From Diorhabda sublineata (Eukaryota > Arthropoda > Insecta > Coleoptera > Chrysomelidae): DNA of 64,000 nt. The stretch's first letter is position 1. The number at the start of each line of letters is the position of its first letter. The notes under the pieces were generated by a model, which ran no database searches, was not told the DNA's origin, and worked only from the letters and a program-made list of their open reading frames with translations. The stretch covers positions 2,991,805 through 3,055,804 of the forward strand of contig NC_079484.1 of NCBI RefSeq assembly GCF_026230105.1, given 5' to 3'. A program made the position numbers and the translations under genes. Positions 63,836 to 64,000 of the stretch are shown here, in pieces.

Positions 63836-64000
63836 CCATTTACTTTATGTTTTTTATTCCTGGATATGATTAAAGTGTATATAAACGAGCCGTAGTAGTC
63901 AGTAAGCAATCTGATATCATTCCGAACACATCGTGATAGACAAATAAGCGGTTTATTTGAATAAGTATGTTAAAAATCAAATAAGTCATAGGGAATAATT

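Overview
This is nuclear DNA of an animal, most probably an insect. It is visibly AT-rich and gene-poor. It holds GT-AG spliced exons, many decayed mariner, Tc1 and DUF4817-type DNA transposons, jockey-like non-LTR retrotransposon debris, and five tandem-repeat arrays. There are no operons, bacterial ribosome-binding sites or intact long ORFs. The order of insect cannot be settled from sequence alone.

The one cellular gene is the 3' part of a calcineurin A gene (catalytic subunit of protein phosphatase 2B) on the minus strand. Four coding exons were found by reading: 62890-62683 (end of the phosphatase domain and the calcineurin B-binding helix), 25210-25126 (calmodulin-binding segment), 23136-23039 (regulatory linker) and 22936-22770 (autoinhibitory segment, C-terminal tail, TGA). 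They join in frame with GT-AG borders to give 185 residues. The 5' exons lie beyond base 64000. Intron sizes are about 37.5 kb, 1,989 bp and 102 bp.

Layout. Bases 1-22,000 are downstream of the gene: two mariner relics (48-460 and 1120-1720), a 172-bp satellite with a six-unit higher-order repeat (3190-5890), a small hAT-like MITE with a target duplication (6279-6509), three copies of an unnamed dispersed repeat (7.3-8.3, 15.8-16.15 and 17.7-18.35 kb), a 15-bp minisatellite (9975-10672) inside one arm of an inverted repeat, DUF4817/Tc3-like transposase pieces (11.1-12.9 kb), and an RNase H fragment (about 20.95 kb). Bases 22.1-25.2 kb hold the last three calcineurin exons, with a decayed Tc1 element in an intron. 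Bases 25.2-62.7 kb are the giant intron. It contains mariner and non-LTR relics, a 6.9-kb satellite grown from part of a mariner transposase gene (30.64-37.50 kb), a 60-bp satellite (48.6-51.4 kb), a second 184-bp satellite (52.9-54.6 kb) and a 1.1-kb foldback element (56.45-57.59 kb). Bases 62.9-64 kb are the start of the next intron and include a retrotransposon tail.

The calcineurin exons work together: catalytic core, calcineurin B-binding helix, calmodulin-binding helix and autoinhibitory segment follow in the usual family order, divided among separate exons. Everything else looks like mobile or satellite DNA. No intact transposase or reverse transcriptase was found. The most notable observations are a satellite born inside a mariner copy, higher-order organisation in two satellites, and a minisatellite whose apparent single-unit ancestral state survives in a nearby inverted copy.
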